A stretch of DNA of 64,000 bases. Source: Rhizobium sp. Q54 (GTDB taxonomy: Bacteria > Pseudomonadota > Alphaproteobacteria > SHVZ01). The notes beneath the pieces are model-generated. The model was not told the DNA's origin. It saw only the letters and a program-made list of their open reading frames with translations, and did not search any database. How positions within the stretch are numbered: position 1 is the first letter of the stretch; each line of letters begins with the position of its first letter. The translations under genes and the position numbers were made by a program. The stretch spans positions 23,721 to 87,720 of the forward strand of contig CAMBVS010000006.1 of assembly GCA_945871425.1 (NCBI GenBank), in the 5' to 3' direction. Below, piece after piece: positions 16,346 to 25,074 of the stretch.

Positions 16346-17284
16346 GTGATCTCGCTCCTCGAGATCGTGCTGCCGATCTTCGCCGTGGTCCTGGTCGGCT
16401 GGATCGTCGGGCGGTTCGAGATCATCAAGGGCGAGCGGGTCAACGGGCTCGCCGATTTCACCTTCTTCATCGCCATCCCGGCGCTGATGTTCCGCTCGGT
16501 GGTCCGCAACATCCGCTGGGAGACGGCGGACCCTGGCGTCCTCATCGTCTATTTCGGCTCCGGGCTCCTGGTCTATGCGATCGCGATGGCCATCGGCCTG
16601 CGGATCTTCCGGACCACGTTCGAGGAGGCGGCGGTTCTCGGGCTCGCCTGCACCTTCGGCAACTCGGTCCAGCTCGGGATTCCGATGGTGGTCCGCAGCT
16701 TCGGCGAGCACGGCCTGGTGCCGCTGATGCTGATCATCAGCTTCCACTCCCTCGTTCTGATCGGTCTGACGACGGTGCTGATCGAGATCGCGCGCGGGCG
16801 CGGCGGCGGCGGCAGGGCGGCGGCGATCCAGTCGGCGAAGGGGACGGCGCGGAACCCGATCATCATCTCGATGATCGCCGGCCTCGCCATCGCCGCGTTC
16901 GACCTCGAGCTGCCGCGGATGGCGGACGACGTCCTGGCGCTGCTCGGTGCCGCCGGGATCCCGTGCGCGCTGTTCGCGCTCGGCGCCCAGCTTGCCCGCT
17001 TCAAGTTCGCCGGCTCGCTGGGGCCGACGGCGGTGATCCTGGCGCTCAAGCTGGCGGCGCTGCCGGCCGTCGTCTGGGCGCTCGCCCTGGCGTTCGGCCT
17101 CGCGCCCGAGGCGGAGTCGGTGGCGATCCTGGCCTCCGGTCTCCCGACCGGAGCCAACGTCTTCATCCTTGCCAACCGCTACCTGGTCTACCAGGCGCCG
17201 GTGGTCTCCGCGGTGGTGGCCTCGACCGTGCTTTCGCTCGGCACCATCACCCTCCTGATCGCCTGGCTCGGCCCTCACCCTTGA
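16346..17284 (+). CDS. AEC family transporter (auxin efflux carrier type)
   Basis: Polytopic membrane transporter of 312 residues with about ten hydrophobic helices. The family pattern is visible in the N-terminal half (VLPIFAVVLVGWIVGRF, NGLADFTFFIAIPALMF) and in the middle (FGNSVQLGIPMV, with the polar Asn of the crossover region). The C-terminal half has ALGAQLARF and LASGLPTGANVFILANRY, where the conserved Asn of the second crossover lies. Bacterial AEC proteins such as MdcF-like carriers move malonate, malate or similar acids; the substrate here is unknown. GTG start at 16346, 28 nt after the previous gene. fabD begins 51 nt downstream. Confidence 0.88.
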   Translation: MISLLEIVLPIFAVVLVGWIVGRFEIIKGERVNGLADFTFFIAIPALMFRSVVRNIRWETADPGVLIVYFGSGLLVYAIAMAIGLRIFRTTFEEAAVLGLACTFGNSVQLGIPMVVRSFGEHGLVPLMLIISFHSLVLIGLTTVLIEIARGRGGGGRAAAIQSAKGTARNPIIISMIAGLAIAAFDLELPRMADDVLALLGAAGIPCALFALGAQLARFKFAGSLGPTAVILALKLAALPAVVWALALAFGLAPEAESVAILASGLPTGANVFILANRYLVYQAPVVSAVVASTVLSLGTITLLIAWLGPHP

Positions 17285-17335
17285 CAGGACGCCGCCCCGT
17301 GTCATGACTCCCGCCCTTTTCGAGCGGGGACCAGC

Positions 17336-18277
17336 ATGACGCGCGCCTTCGTCTGTCCGGGCCAGGGCTCCCAGGCCGTCGGCATGGGAGTGGAGCTGGC
17401 CAAGGCCTTTCCGGTGGCCCGCGAGGTGTTCCAGGAGGTCGACGAGGCGCTGAAGCAGAGCCTGTCGAAGCTGATGGAGCAGGGGCCCGAAGGCGACCTG
17501 ATCCTCACCGAGAACGCCCAGCCGGCCCTGATGGCGGTGAGCGTCGCCGTGGTCCGCGTCATCGAGACGGAGAGCGGCAGGCGCCTGTCCGACCTGGCGT
17601 CCCACGTCGCCGGCCATTCGCTCGGCGAGTATTCGGCCTTGGCCGCCGCCGGCGCGCTTTCGGTGCCTGACGCCGCGCGCCTCCTCAAGCTTCGCGGCCA
17701 GTCGATGCAGAAGGCGGTGCCGGTGGGCGAGGGGGCGATGTGCGCCCTTCTCGGCGCCGATCTCGACCAGGCCCGCGCGCTTGCCGCCGAGGCCGCCCAG
17801 GGCCAGGTCTGCGACATCGGCAACGACAACGGCCCGGGCCAGGTGGTCCTCTCCGGCGCCAAGGCCGCCATCGACCGCGCCATCCAGCTGGCGCCGTCGA
17901 AGGGGATCAAGCGGGCGATCTCGCTTCCGGTCAGCGCGCCCTTCCACTCGGCATTGATGGCACCGGCCGCCGACGCGATGCAGGAGGCGCTGGCCAAGGT
18001 CGAGCTGAAGCAGCCGAGCGTGCCGGTCATCTCCAATGTCCGGGCCCAGCCCGTTTCCGACCCGGCCGAGATCAAGCGCCTGCTGGTGAGCCAAGTGACG
18101 GGCCTGGTCCGTTGGCGCGAATGCGTGCTGGCCATGGTCGAGCACGGCGTCACCAAGGAGATCGAGGTCGGCGTCGGCAAGGTGCTGACCGGCCTCGCCA
18201 AGCGCATCCACAAGGATCTCGACGCTCTCTCCGTGCACACGCCGGCCGAGGTCGAGGCGTTCCTGAAGACGGTTTAG
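17336..18277 (+). CDS. fabD: Malonyl-CoA:ACP transacylase
   Basis: Loads malonyl groups onto acyl carrier protein for fatty-acid synthesis; 313 residues. The N-terminal PGQGSQAVGMG is present, the active-site Ser lies in GHSLGEYSALAAAG near residue 95, the Arg in LLKLRGQSMQKAV binds the malonyl carboxylate, and the catalytic His is in SAPFHSALMAPA near residue 203. It opens the cluster fabD-fabG-acpP-fabF-mltG, all in the same direction with short gaps. A TTGACA hexamer overlaps the end of the preceding gene (17281-17286), but no good -10 box follows it. Confidence 0.97.
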   Translation: MTRAFVCPGQGSQAVGMGVELAKAFPVAREVFQEVDEALKQSLSKLMEQGPEGDLILTENAQPALMAVSVAVVRVIETESGRRLSDLASHVAGHSLGEYSALAAAGALSVPDAARLLKLRGQSMQKAVPVGEGAMCALLGADLDQARALAAEAAQGQVCDIGNDNGPGQVVLSGAKAAIDRAIQLAPSKGIKRAISLPVSAPFHSALMAPAADAMQEALAKVELKQPSVPVISNVRAQPVSDPAEIKRLLVSQVTGLVRWRECVLAMVEHGVTKEIEVGVGKVLTGLAKRIHKDLDALSVHTPAEVEAFLKTV

Positions 18278-18289
18278 GAGGCTCCCGGC

Positions 18290-19027
18290 ATGTTCGACCT
18301 CAACGGCCGCAACGCGCTGGTGACCGGCGCCTCCGGCGACATCGGGCGCGCGATCGCACGTGCGCTCCACGCCCAGGGCGCCAAGGTGGCGCTCTCCGGC
18401 ACCCGGGCCGAGGCGTTGAACCAGCTCGCCGGCGAACTCGGCGAGCGGGCGGTGGTGGTGGTGGCCAACCTCTCGGATCCCGCCGATACCGAGCGCCTGG
18501 CCAAGGACGCCGAGGCCGCCCTCGGCCAGATCGACATCCTGGTCAACAATGCCGGCATAACCAAGGACGGGCTCCTGCTCCGGATGAAGGACGAGGACTG
18601 GCAGGCGGTCCTTGAAGTGAACCTCAACGCCGGCATGCGGCTCTCCCGGGCGGCGCTCCGGGGCATGATGAAGCGTCGCTGGGGCCGGATCATCGGGATC
18701 TCGTCCGTGGTCGGGGCCACCGGCAATCCCGGCCAGGCCAACTACGCCGCCGCCAAGGCCGGCATGATCGGCTTCTCCAAGGCGCTGGCCCAGGAGGTCG
18801 CCTCCCGCGGCATCACGGTCAACCTCATCGCCCCCGGCATGATCAAGACGCCGATGACCGACGTCCTGACCGAGGAGCAGAGGGGGCGGATGCTGGAACG
18901 AATCCCCCTCGGGCGCCTGGGCACCTCCGAGGAGATCGCGGCCGCCGCCGTCTACCTGGCGTCGGAGGAGGCGGCCTACGTCACCGGCGCCACGTTGCAT
19001 GTGAACGGCGGCATGGCGATGCTGTGA
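18290..19027 (+). CDS. fabG: 3-oxoacyl-[ACP] reductase
   Basis: NADPH-dependent SDR that reduces beta-ketoacyl-ACP; 245 residues, standard length. TGASGDIG cofactor loop at residues 12-19, NNAG near residue 85, the catalytic Ser in [13 protein letters not shown] and the Tyr/Lys pair in YAAAKAG. The C terminus shows the FabG-typical DVLTEEQR...IPLGRLG and [13 protein letters not shown] ending. It lies 12 nt after fabD and 109 nt before acpP. Confidence 0.97.
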   Translation: MFDLNGRNALVTGASGDIGRAIARALHAQGAKVALSGTRAEALNQLAGELGERAVVVVANLSDPADTERLAKDAEAALGQIDILVNNAGITKDGLLLRMKDEDWQAVLEVNLNAGMRLSRAALRGMMKRRWGRIIGISSVVGATGNPGQANYAAAKAGMIGFSKALAQEVASRGITVNLIAPGMIKTPMTDVLTEEQRGRMLERIPLGRLGTSEEIAAAAVYLASEEAAYVTGATLHVNGGMAML

Positions 19028-19136
19028 TGAGCCGGATCGCCGGGCCGTCTGGACCGCCCCGGGCGAGTTGTGTTACCACCCGACCGCCCGGCCGCAATTC
19101 GGCACGGAACAAGGTTTTTCCGAAGGAAACGAAGAG

Positions 19137-19373
<237 letters not shown>

Positions 19374-19383
19374 GCTTAGACCC

Positions 19384-20646
19384 ATGCGCCGCGTCGTCGT
19401 CACCGGTCTCGGCCTGGTCACCCCGCTCGGGGTCGGCGTCGAGAACACTTGGGCGAAGCTGCTCCGGGGCGAATCCGGGGTGCGCGCGATCCAGAGCTTC
19501 GACGTCTCCGACCTGCCGGCGAAGATCGCCGGGCAGCTGCCTCGGGGCGAGACCAGCGAAGGCAACTTCAATGCCGACGACTGGGTCGAGCCGAAAGAGC
19601 AGCGGCGGATGGACCCGTTCATCATCTATGCGATGGCGGCCGCCCAGCAGGCGATCGAGGACTCCGGCGCCAGGCCCAAGACCGAGGACGAGAAGGAGCG
19701 GATGGGGGTCATGATCGGCTCCGGCATCGGTGGCCTGATCGGCATCTCCGAAGGCGCCGTAGTCCTGGCCGAGAAGGGGCCGCGCCGCGTCAGCCCGTTC
19801 TTCATCCCGTCCAATCTGATCAATCTGGCCTCCGGCCACGTCTCCATCCGCTACGGCCTCAAGGGGCCGAACCATGCGGTGGTCACGGCGTGCTCGACCG
19901 GCGCGCACGCGATCGGCGACGCCGCCCGGCTGATCCAATGGGAAGACGCCGACGTCATGGTCGCCGGCGGCACCGAGGCCGCGGTCTCGCGCCTCGGCAT
20001 CGCCGGGTTCGCAGCCGCCCGTGCGCTCTCGACCGGCTTCAACGACACGCCGGAGAAGGCGTCCCGCCCCTGGGACAAGCGCCGCGACGGCTTCGTCATG
20101 GGCGAGGGCGCCGGCATCGTCGTGCTCGAGGAGTACGAGCGCGCCAAGGCCCGCGGCGCCAAGATCTATGCCGAGGTCACCGGCTACGGCATGTCGGGCG
20201 ACGCCCACCACATCACCGCGCCGGCCGAGGACGGCAATGGCGGCTTCCGCTCGATGCGGGCGGCGCTCAAACGCGCCGGCCTCAAGACCTCCGACATCGA
20301 CTACGTCAACGCCCACGGCACCTCGACTCCGCTCGGCGACGAGATCGAGCTGGGCGCGGTCAAGCGTCTGTTCGGCGAGGACGCCTACAAGCTGTCGATG
20401 TCCTCGACCAAGTCGGCGATCGGCCACCTGCTGGGCGCTGCCGGCAGCGTCGAGGCGATCTTCTCGGTGCTCGCCATCCGCGACCAGATCGCACCGCCGA
20501 CCCTGAACCTCGAAGATCCTTCGGACGGCTGCGACATCGACCTCGTGCCGCTCGCAGCGAGGAAGCGCCCGATCCGCAACGCGCTCTCCAACTCCTTCGG
20601 CTTCGGCGGCACCAACGCCTCGCTCGTCTTCTCGGCCGTAAGCTGA
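19384..20646 (+). CDS. fabF: 3-oxoacyl-[ACP] synthase II
   Basis: Condensing enzyme that elongates acyl-ACP with malonyl-ACP; 420 residues. Thiolase-fold motifs: RRVVVTGLGLVTPLG at the start, the active-site Cys in VTACSTGAHAIGDA near residue 169, the first His in NAHGTSTPLGD and the second in STKSAIGHLLGAAGS. The GFGGTNASLVF ending is intact. It lies between acpP and mltG in the usual fab cluster order. Confidence 0.98.
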   Translation: MRRVVVTGLGLVTPLGVGVENTWAKLLRGESGVRAIQSFDVSDLPAKIAGQLPRGETSEGNFNADDWVEPKEQRRMDPFIIYAMAAAQQAIEDSGARPKTEDEKERMGVMIGSGIGGLIGISEGAVVLAEKGPRRVSPFFIPSNLINLASGHVSIRYGLKGPNHAVVTACSTGAHAIGDAARLIQWEDADVMVAGGTEAAVSRLGIAGFAAARALSTGFNDTPEKASRPWDKRRDGFVMGEGAGIVVLEEYERAKARGAKIYAEVTGYGMSGDAHHITAPAEDGNGGFRSMRAALKRAGLKTSDIDYVNAHGTSTPLGDEIELGAVKRLFGEDAYKLSMSSTKSAIGHLLGAAGSVEAIFSVLAIRDQIAPPTLNLEDPSDGCDIDLVPLAARKRPIRNALSNSFGFGGTNASLVFSAVS

Positions 20647-20659
20647 CAGGGCCCGGCCG

Positions 20660-21652
20660 ATGCGCGCGCGCATCGCCGCCGGTGTCCTTCTCGGACTGGT
20701 GATCGCGGGGATCGCCGGCGCCAAGTGGTGGGATCGCCAGATCCTGAACCCCGGGCCGCTGCCGGCGAGCCGCACCGTCCTACTCCCCCGCGGCGCCGGC
20801 CTGAGCGAGATCGCCGACCGGCTGGAGGCCGCCCGCGTCGTCGCCGACCGGCGGATCTTCCAGCTCGCGGCATGGACGCTCGGGCAAGGCCGCAACCTCA
20901 AGGCCGGCGAATATGCCGTTCCGGCTCACGCGAGTCTTCGCGACGTCGTCCAGCTGCTCTCTTCCGGACGCGTTGTCGTCCGCAAGGTGACCATCCCGGA
21001 GGGGCTGACGGTCCGCCAGACGCTGGCGACCCTGGCGGAGGCCGAAGGCATGGAAGGCACCGTCGCTGCCGAGGCGATCAAGGAGGGCGAACTCCTGCCC
21101 GCGACCTACAATTATGTCTGGGGCGACGAGCGCGGTCGCATGGTCGTCCGCATGCGCGCAGCGATGGCCGAAATGGTGGAGCGGCTCTGGCGCGAGCGCG
21201 CACCCGGCCTGCCGCTGACGACGCCGGCCGAGGCGGTGACGCTGGCCTCCATCGTCGAGAAGGAGACCGGCCGCGCCGACGAGCGGGCCCGCATCGCCGG
21301 TGTCTTCTTCAATCGGCTGAAGGCCGGCATGAAGCTGCAGTCGGATCCGACGGTGGCCTATGCCGTGGCCGGAGGCCGCGACCTCGGCCGGCCGCTGACC
21401 CGCGCCGACCTCCGCCTGCTGCATCCCTACAACACCTACATGATCGAAGGCCTGCCGCCGGGCCCGATCGCCAATCCCGGCAAGGCGGCGCTCGAGGCGG
21501 TGATGAAGCCGGCGGAGACGGACGCGCTCTACTTCGTCGCCGACGGCTCCGGCGGCCACGCCTTCGCCAAGACGCTTGACGAGCACAACCGCAACGTCGC
21601 CCGCTGGCGCCGCCTCATGCGGGAGCGGGGGCAGCCGGTTCCGGAGGAGTAA
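20660..21652 (+). CDS. mltG: Endolytic transglycosylase MltG
   Basis: Inner-membrane lytic transglycosylase of the YceG-like family that cleaves nascent glycan strands; 330 residues. N-terminal membrane anchor (IAAGVLLGLVIAGIAGAKWW), LysM-like region, then the catalytic Glu in ASIVEKETGRADERA near residue 200. The C-terminal PYNTYMIEGLPPGPIANPG and ALYFVADGSGGHAFAKTLDEHN are family hallmarks. 13 nt after fabF, the common alphaproteobacterial order. Its last 38 nt overlap the convergent PPOX gene. Confidence 0.95.
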   Translation: MRARIAAGVLLGLVIAGIAGAKWWDRQILNPGPLPASRTVLLPRGAGLSEIADRLEAARVVADRRIFQLAAWTLGQGRNLKAGEYAVPAHASLRDVVQLLSSGRVVVRKVTIPEGLTVRQTLATLAEAEGMEGTVAAEAIKEGELLPATYNYVWGDERGRMVVRMRAAMAEMVERLWRERAPGLPLTTPAEAVTLASIVEKETGRADERARIAGVFFNRLKAGMKLQSDPTVAYAVAGGRDLGRPLTRADLRLLHPYNTYMIEGLPPGPIANPGKAALEAVMKPAETDALYFVADGSGGHAFAKTLDEHNRNVARWRRLMRERGQPVPEE

Positions 21653-22247
21653 GGCCGTGCGCCGCCGCCAGCTGGGATTCGAGCGTCCTGATGCGGGCGG
21701 TCAGCGCGTCGACCGCCGCCATCACCTCCTCGGCCGGGAACATCTGCGGGATGTGCTGCGGGCAATTCCGGTCCCAGGCCACGATGGTGAACAGGATCGC
21801 CTGCTCCGGTCGGGCGTCGTAGCCCTCGGGGAAGAGGCGGGCGATCATCTCCGGATCGTCGGTGACCCGCGCCATGCCCCAGATCTTCACCCGGCGGCGG
21901 TTGACGTAGTCCATCAGGAACAGGAACGCCCGCGAGTTGTCGGCGAGGTTGCCGGTGGTGATGTATTGCCGGTTGCCGGTGAAGTCGGCGAAGCCCAACG
22001 TCGTCTCGTCGACCACGCGGAGAAACCCCTTCGGTCCGCCCCGGTGCTGGATGTAGGGCTGACCATCGGGCGCAGTGGTCGCCATGTAGAACGACCTCGC
22101 TTCCGCGATCGTCGCCGCGAGATCGGGCGTGACCATGGTCGGCCAGCCGCCCTTTTGCTCCTGGCGGGCATAGGCGGCACGCGAGCCGCGCTTGGTCTGG
22201 ATCTCTTTCACGCGCGGGGTGAAGGCGACATCGGAGGAGGGGATCAT
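21615..22247 (-). CDS. Pyridoxamine 5'-phosphate oxidase family protein
   Basis: A 210-residue FMN-binding split-barrel protein of the PPOX-like superfamily. Visible features are RSFYMATTAPDGQPYIQHRGG near residue 52 (FMN-contact strand), GNRQYITTGNLADNSRAFLFLMDY with the conserved Asn, and VKIWGMARVTDD. The C-terminal 40 residues form a predicted coiled coil (ALTARIRTLESQLAAA). Substrate unknown; relatives include flavin reductases and oxidases of unknown role. It is divergent from a LysR-type regulator gene, with a shared 107-nt intergenic region holding a palindrome, so it is a likely regulatory target. The 3' end overlaps mltG by 38 nt. Confidence 0.85.
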   Translation of the reverse strand: MIPSSDVAFTPRVKEIQTKRGSRAAYARQEQKGGWPTMVTPDLAATIAEARSFYMATTAPDGQPYIQHRGGPKGFLRVVDETTLGFADFTGNRQYITTGNLADNSRAFLFLMDYVNRRRVKIWGMARVTDDPEMIARLFPEGYDARPEQAILFTIVAWDRNCPQHIPQMFPAEEVMAAVDALTARIRTLESQLAAAHGLTPPEPAAPAPA

Positions 22248-22326
22248 CGGAGCCTCGTCTTAAGAACTGGTGCCCTCCAAGATCGTCTCGAACCTTCCTC
22301 GTGATAATCTCCAGAGTCTAGGTGAT

Positions 22327-22349
22327 ATTATCCCGAATATCGGGATAAT
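22327..22349. promoter_or_regulatory. 23-bp palindrome, candidate LysR operator
   Basis: ATTATCCCGA (22327-22336) is followed by a 3-nt centre and the exact inverse TCGGGATAAT (22340-22349). It contains a T-N11-A core of the kind bound by LysR-type regulators. It ends 5 nt before the regulator's ATG, so binding would block its translation start region as well as act on the divergent PPOX promoter. Operator function is inferred. Confidence 0.6.
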
Positions 22350-22354
22350 GGGGC

Positions 22355-23275
22355 ATGGATCGGGTCGAGGCCATGGGTCTGTTCGTCGCCGTTGCCGACG
22401 CGGGAAGCCTGGTCGCCGCGGCACGACGGCTGCGCCTGCCGGCGCAGTCGGTCAGCCGCAAGCTGCAGGCGCTCGAGGAGCATCTGCGCGCGCGCCTCCT
22501 CACGCGGACGACGCGCCGGCTCGCGCTCACCGAGGAGGGGCGCCACTACGTCGAGGCCTGCCGGCGCATTCTCGCCGATGTCGAGGAGGCTGAGCGCGGG
22601 GTCGCCGGCCGCCATGACGAGCCGCGTGGCGCGCTCGCCGTCACCGCGCCGGTGGTCTTCGGCCGGCTTCATGTGCTGCCGGCGCTGATGGCCTTCCTCA
22701 GTGCCTACCGCAATGTCCAGGCGCGTCTGGTGCTGATAGATCGAGTCGTTGATCTGGTCGAGGAGGGCATCGACGTCGCCATCAGGATCGGGGCGCTGCC
22801 GGACTCCTCGCTGGTCGCGCGCCGGGTCGGCAGCCTCCGTCGCGTGATCTGCGCCAGCCCGGGCTATCTCGACGCACACGGGGTGCCGATACGGCCCGGG
22901 GATCTCGCCGACCATGACTGCGTCACCTTCGCCGGGATCTCCCCGACCGATCGCTGGAGCTTCCGGGAAGAGGGGCGAGAGCTCTCGGTCCCGGTACGCT
23001 CCCGCCTGGTCGTGACCACGGCCGAAGCGGCGGTCGATGCCGCCGTCGCCGGCCTCGGCGTCGTCCGTCTGCTCTCCTACCAAGTGGCGGCGGCCGTCGC
23101 CGAGGGTCGCCTCCGCCTGATCTTGCAGCGGTTCGAGCCGCCGGAGGTCCCCGTCCATCTGGTCTCGGTCGAGACGCGGTTCGCGCCGGCCCGGGTCCGC
23201 GCCTTCCTCGACTTCGCTGTGCCGCGGCTCAGGGCGCAGCTGCAAGCACTCGGCGAGAGTTGGACTTTGCGCTAG
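22355..23275 (+). CDS. LysR-type transcriptional regulator
   Basis: A 306-residue LTTR. The N-terminal winged helix-turn-helix spans residues 5-60 (LFVAVADAGSLVAAARRLRLPAQSVSRKLQALE, then RTTRRLALTEEG). The C-terminal effector-binding domain has VRIGALPDSSLVARRV and GLGVVRLLSYQVA, typical of the CrgA/DsdC-like group in which the regulator neighbours its target. It is divergent from the PPOX-family gene. The palindrome at 22327-22349 sits directly at its ribosome-binding region and suggests autoregulation. Confidence 0.93.
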   Translation: MDRVEAMGLFVAVADAGSLVAAARRLRLPAQSVSRKLQALEEHLRARLLTRTTRRLALTEEGRHYVEACRRILADVEEAERGVAGRHDEPRGALAVTAPVVFGRLHVLPALMAFLSAYRNVQARLVLIDRVVDLVEEGIDVAIRIGALPDSSLVARRVGSLRRVICASPGYLDAHGVPIRPGDLADHDCVTFAGISPTDRWSFREEGRELSVPVRSRLVVTTAEAAVDAAVAGLGVVRLLSYQVAAAVAEGRLRLILQRFEPPEVPVHLVSVETRFAPARVRAFLDFAVPRLRAQLQALGESWTLR

Positions 23276-23299
23276 GTTCGACCGAACAGCGAGGGCGCG

Positions 23300-23659
23300 A
23301 TGCGTATCTCCGGGCGGATGCTCTTGGAAGGCTTCGCGGCCGCGGTCTTCATCGCCGCCGGCCTCCTCGGCATGGCGCTGGTCGCCCGCGTCGGCTTCAT
23401 CGGTGTCGGCATCGTCGGCGCGTTGATCTGGTTCGTTTGCGTGAGGATCGAACTGAACAGCGATGGCCCGATCGACATCGTGCGTTCGCCCGATCTCTAC
23501 GCCCGCCTGGTGCGCGAACGCCAGTCGCGGTCGTCGGCGGAAAAGGCGGCGATGCGCCTTGAGAAGCGGGTGCTCGCCCGCTCGCTGCCGTTCTTCCGCT
23601 ATCTCGGCATAGGCCTGACGATCATCGGCTTCGGCGTCTTCCTGGTGTTCCGGGTCTAG
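23300..23659 (+). CDS. Small membrane protein of unknown function
   Basis: A 119-residue protein with two N-terminal hydrophobic helices (residues 9-29 and 31-48), a polar middle with a basic, helical stretch (RLVRERQSRSSAEKAAMRLEKRV) and a C-terminal helix (YLGIGLTIIGFGVFLVF). A GAGGGCG ribosome-binding site precedes the ATG. It starts 24 nt after the LysR gene and its stop overlaps the convergent rnd by 4 nt. No family was recognised. Confidence 0.65.
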   Translation: MRISGRMLLEGFAAAVFIAAGLLGMALVARVGFIGVGIVGALIWFVCVRIELNSDGPIDIVRSPDLYARLVRERQSRSSAEKAAMRLEKRVLARSLPFFRYLGIGLTIIGFGVFLVFRV

Positions 23660-24831
23660 GAGGCGAGAACGTCGGGTGAGGCATCCGGCAGTTCGATCAC
23701 CTCGATGCGGCCGTCGCGACCGGCGAGCGCCAGGCGTCCTGCCTTGAGCTTCAGCGCGGCGTCGCCGAAGACCTCTCGGCGCCAGCCGTGGAGCGCCGGA
23801 ATGTCGGCGTCATCGCTCGATGCCAGGGCGTCGATATCGGATGAAGACGCGATAAGTTTCTGAGCAACTTCAAAATCTTCACAGCGAAGCTTCAGAAGAA
23901 CCTTCAAGAGATCTACCAGCGGGAGCCGTCCCAGCGGGGCGTCGTTGCGCATGTCATCGTCGAGGGGCGGCGGCGTCCGGTGTCGGCCGCGTTCGACGGC
24001 GGCGAGCACGTCGGCGCCGAGCTTGCCCTCGGCGAAGCCCTGGGGGACGAGACGCACGCGGCTGAGCTCGGACAGCGATTTAGGCCCCTGATGCGCGATG
24101 TCCATCAGCGCGTCGTCCTTGAGGATGCGCTGGCGCGGCACGTCGCGGCGTTGCGCCTCGATCTCGCGCCAGGCCGCCAGCTCGGCCAGGATGGCCAGTA
24201 TCTTCGGCTTTGTCGTCTTCGGCTTCAGCCGGCGCCAAGCGGCCTCGGGGTCTGGGCGATAGGTGGCGGGGTCGGTCAGCACCGCCCATTCCTCGGCGAG
24301 CCAGGCCCGACGGCCGGTCGTCTCGAGCTTCTTCTCCATCACCTCGTAGATCTTGCGGAGCGGCACCACGTCCGCCAGCGCATAGGTCAGCTGACGGTCG
24401 GTCAGCGGCCGGTGGCTCCAGTCGGAGAAGCGCGAGGACTTGTCCAGCCGCTGGCCAGTCAGCTTGGCGACCAGGGTCTCGTAGCTGACGGAGTCGCCGA
24501 AGCCGCAGACCATTCCGGCGACCTGGGTGTCGAACAGCGGGGCAGGGACCTGGTCGGTCTTGTGGACGAAGATCTCGATGTCCTGGCGGGCGGCGTGGAA
24601 GACCTTCAGCACCTTCGGATCGGCCATCAGCTCGTAGAGCGGGTCCAGGGACAGCCCCTCGGCCATCGGATCGATGGCCACCGCCTCGTCGTGGGAGGCG
24701 ACCTGGACCAGGCACAGGATCGGATAGTAGGTGCGCTCGCGCAGGAACTCTGTGTCGATGGCGATGTACGGGTGGGCCGCAAGGCGCCGGCAAAGCTGGG
24801 CGAGGGAGTCGGTGGTGGTAACGGGCTGCAT
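23656..24831 (-). CDS. rnd: Ribonuclease D
   Basis: 3'-5' exoribonuclease that trims tRNA and other RNA 3' ends; 391 residues. DEDD exonuclease motifs: DTEFLRERTYYPIL (Asp/Glu) at about residue 28, FHAARQDIEIF and YALADVVPL (DEDDy Tyr and Asp). The middle HRDC domain and a C-terminal HRDC-like region follow. ATG at 24831 gives the conserved start; a longer TTG-initiated frame to 25026 would add 65 non-conserved residues. A stretch near 23860-23910 uses AT-rich codons unlike the rest of the gene. Confidence 0.94.
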   Translation of the reverse strand: MQPVTTTDSLAQLCRRLAAHPYIAIDTEFLRERTYYPILCLVQVASHDEAVAIDPMAEGLSLDPLYELMADPKVLKVFHAARQDIEIFVHKTDQVPAPLFDTQVAGMVCGFGDSVSYETLVAKLTGQRLDKSSRFSDWSHRPLTDRQLTYALADVVPLRKIYEVMEKKLETTGRRAWLAEEWAVLTDPATYRPDPEAAWRRLKPKTTKPKILAILAELAAWREIEAQRRDVPRQRILKDDALMDIAHQGPKSLSELSRVRLVPQGFAEGKLGADVLAAVERGRHRTPPPLDDDMRNDAPLGRLPLVDLLKVLLKLRCEDFEVAQKLIASSSDIDALASSDDADIPALHGWRREVFGDAALKLKAGRLALAGRDGRIEVIELPDASPDVLAS

Positions 24832-25016
24832 GCCCGCACTATAGGCCAAGGGCGCCGCCGGGCGAGAGCGACCGGCGCCACCCGATAGCGAAATCCCCGA
24901 CGCCAGGTTCTCAGAGCGTCCCGACGCCCCGAATACGCCGGTCGACCTCGACCGGATCTGCCTCAATCCCCGGAAAAAGCGGGTGTTCTCGTAATATCCC
25001 AACGATTTCTTGCCAA

Positions 25017-25069
25017 GATTGCGCAATCGTCTTACTTTGCCACGGGATGATTCGCCTTTCGGGGGGGGG
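25017..25069 (+). promoter_or_regulatory. Upstream region of the SPOR lipoprotein: 12-bp palindrome and G9 tract
   Basis: GATTGCGCAATC (25017-25028) is a perfect palindrome, 46 nt before the ATG at 25075. A run of nine G at 25061-25069 lies at the ribosome-binding position, 5 nt before the start codon. The G-run could serve as the Shine-Dalgarno sequence and could slip to change spacing. Both roles are inferred. Confidence 0.35.
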
Positions 25070-25074
25070 AGCCA

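Noticed and set aside
17281..17309. TTGACA promoter-like hexamer before fabD
   Set aside because: The hexamer overlaps the AEC stop codon and the segment 17 nt later (ATGACT) is a poor -10 box; not listed as a promoter.
16241..19000. A 919-codon minus-strand open frame opposite the AEC and fab genes
   Set aside because: Same kind of shadow; fabD and fabG on the plus strand are unambiguous.
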